Shown: piece by piece, positions 13,281 to 13,775 of the stretch | Position numbering within the stretch: position 1 is the stretch's first letter | Layout: each line of letters begins with the position of its first letter | Assembly: GCA_035455185.1 (NCBI GenBank) | Contig: DATIFQ010000287.1 | Span: 1-13,775, forward strand | From: JAEHDI01 sp035455185 | GTDB lineage: Bacteria; Acidobacteriota; Terriglobia; Bryobacterales; Bryobacteraceae | Length of the DNA: 13,775 nt | Direction: 5' to 3' | Translations under genes and position numbers: made by a program | The notes under the pieces: model-generated | Told to the model about the DNA's origin: nothing | What the model saw: only the letters and a program-made list of their open reading frames with translations | The model's database searches: none

Positions 13281-13775
<495 letters not shown>

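Overview
The window looks like a chromosomal stretch from an acidobacterium of the Solibacter/Bryobacter type. This rests on high GC, the zinc-ribbon/kinase/TolB-like/TPR protein fusion typical of that group, an nhaA leader resembling the nhaA-I RNA class, and a REP-like hairpin of a kind recalled from those genomes. No database search was possible, so family names come from recognised motifs.

Layout. 1-231: probable 3' end of a gene cut by the window edge. 279-354: tRNA-Ala(GGC), minus strand, divergent from an HD-superfamily hydrolase (387-950). 955-1725: mutM, minus strand, its start overlapping the 5' end of a divergent sugar-binding lipoprotein gene (1746-2705). 2757-5739: a minus-strand sugar operon in the order sodium:solute symporter, 61-residue two-helix membrane protein, galK. 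The three genes are tightly coupled: sugar is taken up with sodium and then phosphorylated. 5740-6503: a decayed zone with a possible operator, a REP-like hairpin, a possible transposase remnant and a broken methyltransferase start. 6504-7844: nhaA, minus strand, with a structured leader. 7845-8355: otherwise non-coding, with two tiny overlapping ORFs and a run of strong hairpins. 8356-8844: a secreted small protein, minus strand. 8988-12876: a membrane Ser/Thr kinase followed by an ECF-type sigma factor. 13051-13075: a bidirectional terminator. 13088 to the end: 5S rRNA and the 3' end of 23S rRNA, minus strand.

Most interesting observation. A bipartite motif (GCGCTGTAACCTT, 7 or 8 bases, then CGATTCCTTAT) occurs directly upstream of the sigma gene. 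It occurs again on the other strand upstream of the secreted-protein gene, in the same orientation relative to the gene. The simplest reading is a promoter read by the kinase-linked sigma factor: the sigma gene is autoregulated and the divergent secreted protein is a direct target. That would make 8356-12876 one signalling module of kinase, sigma factor and exported output protein.

Other leads are a possible new small subunit for a sodium:solute symporter, a probable nhaA-I (lithium/sodium-related) leader RNA, a 20-residue all-hydrophobic peptide with its own ribosome binding site, and an unassigned multi-hairpin region at 8195-8336.
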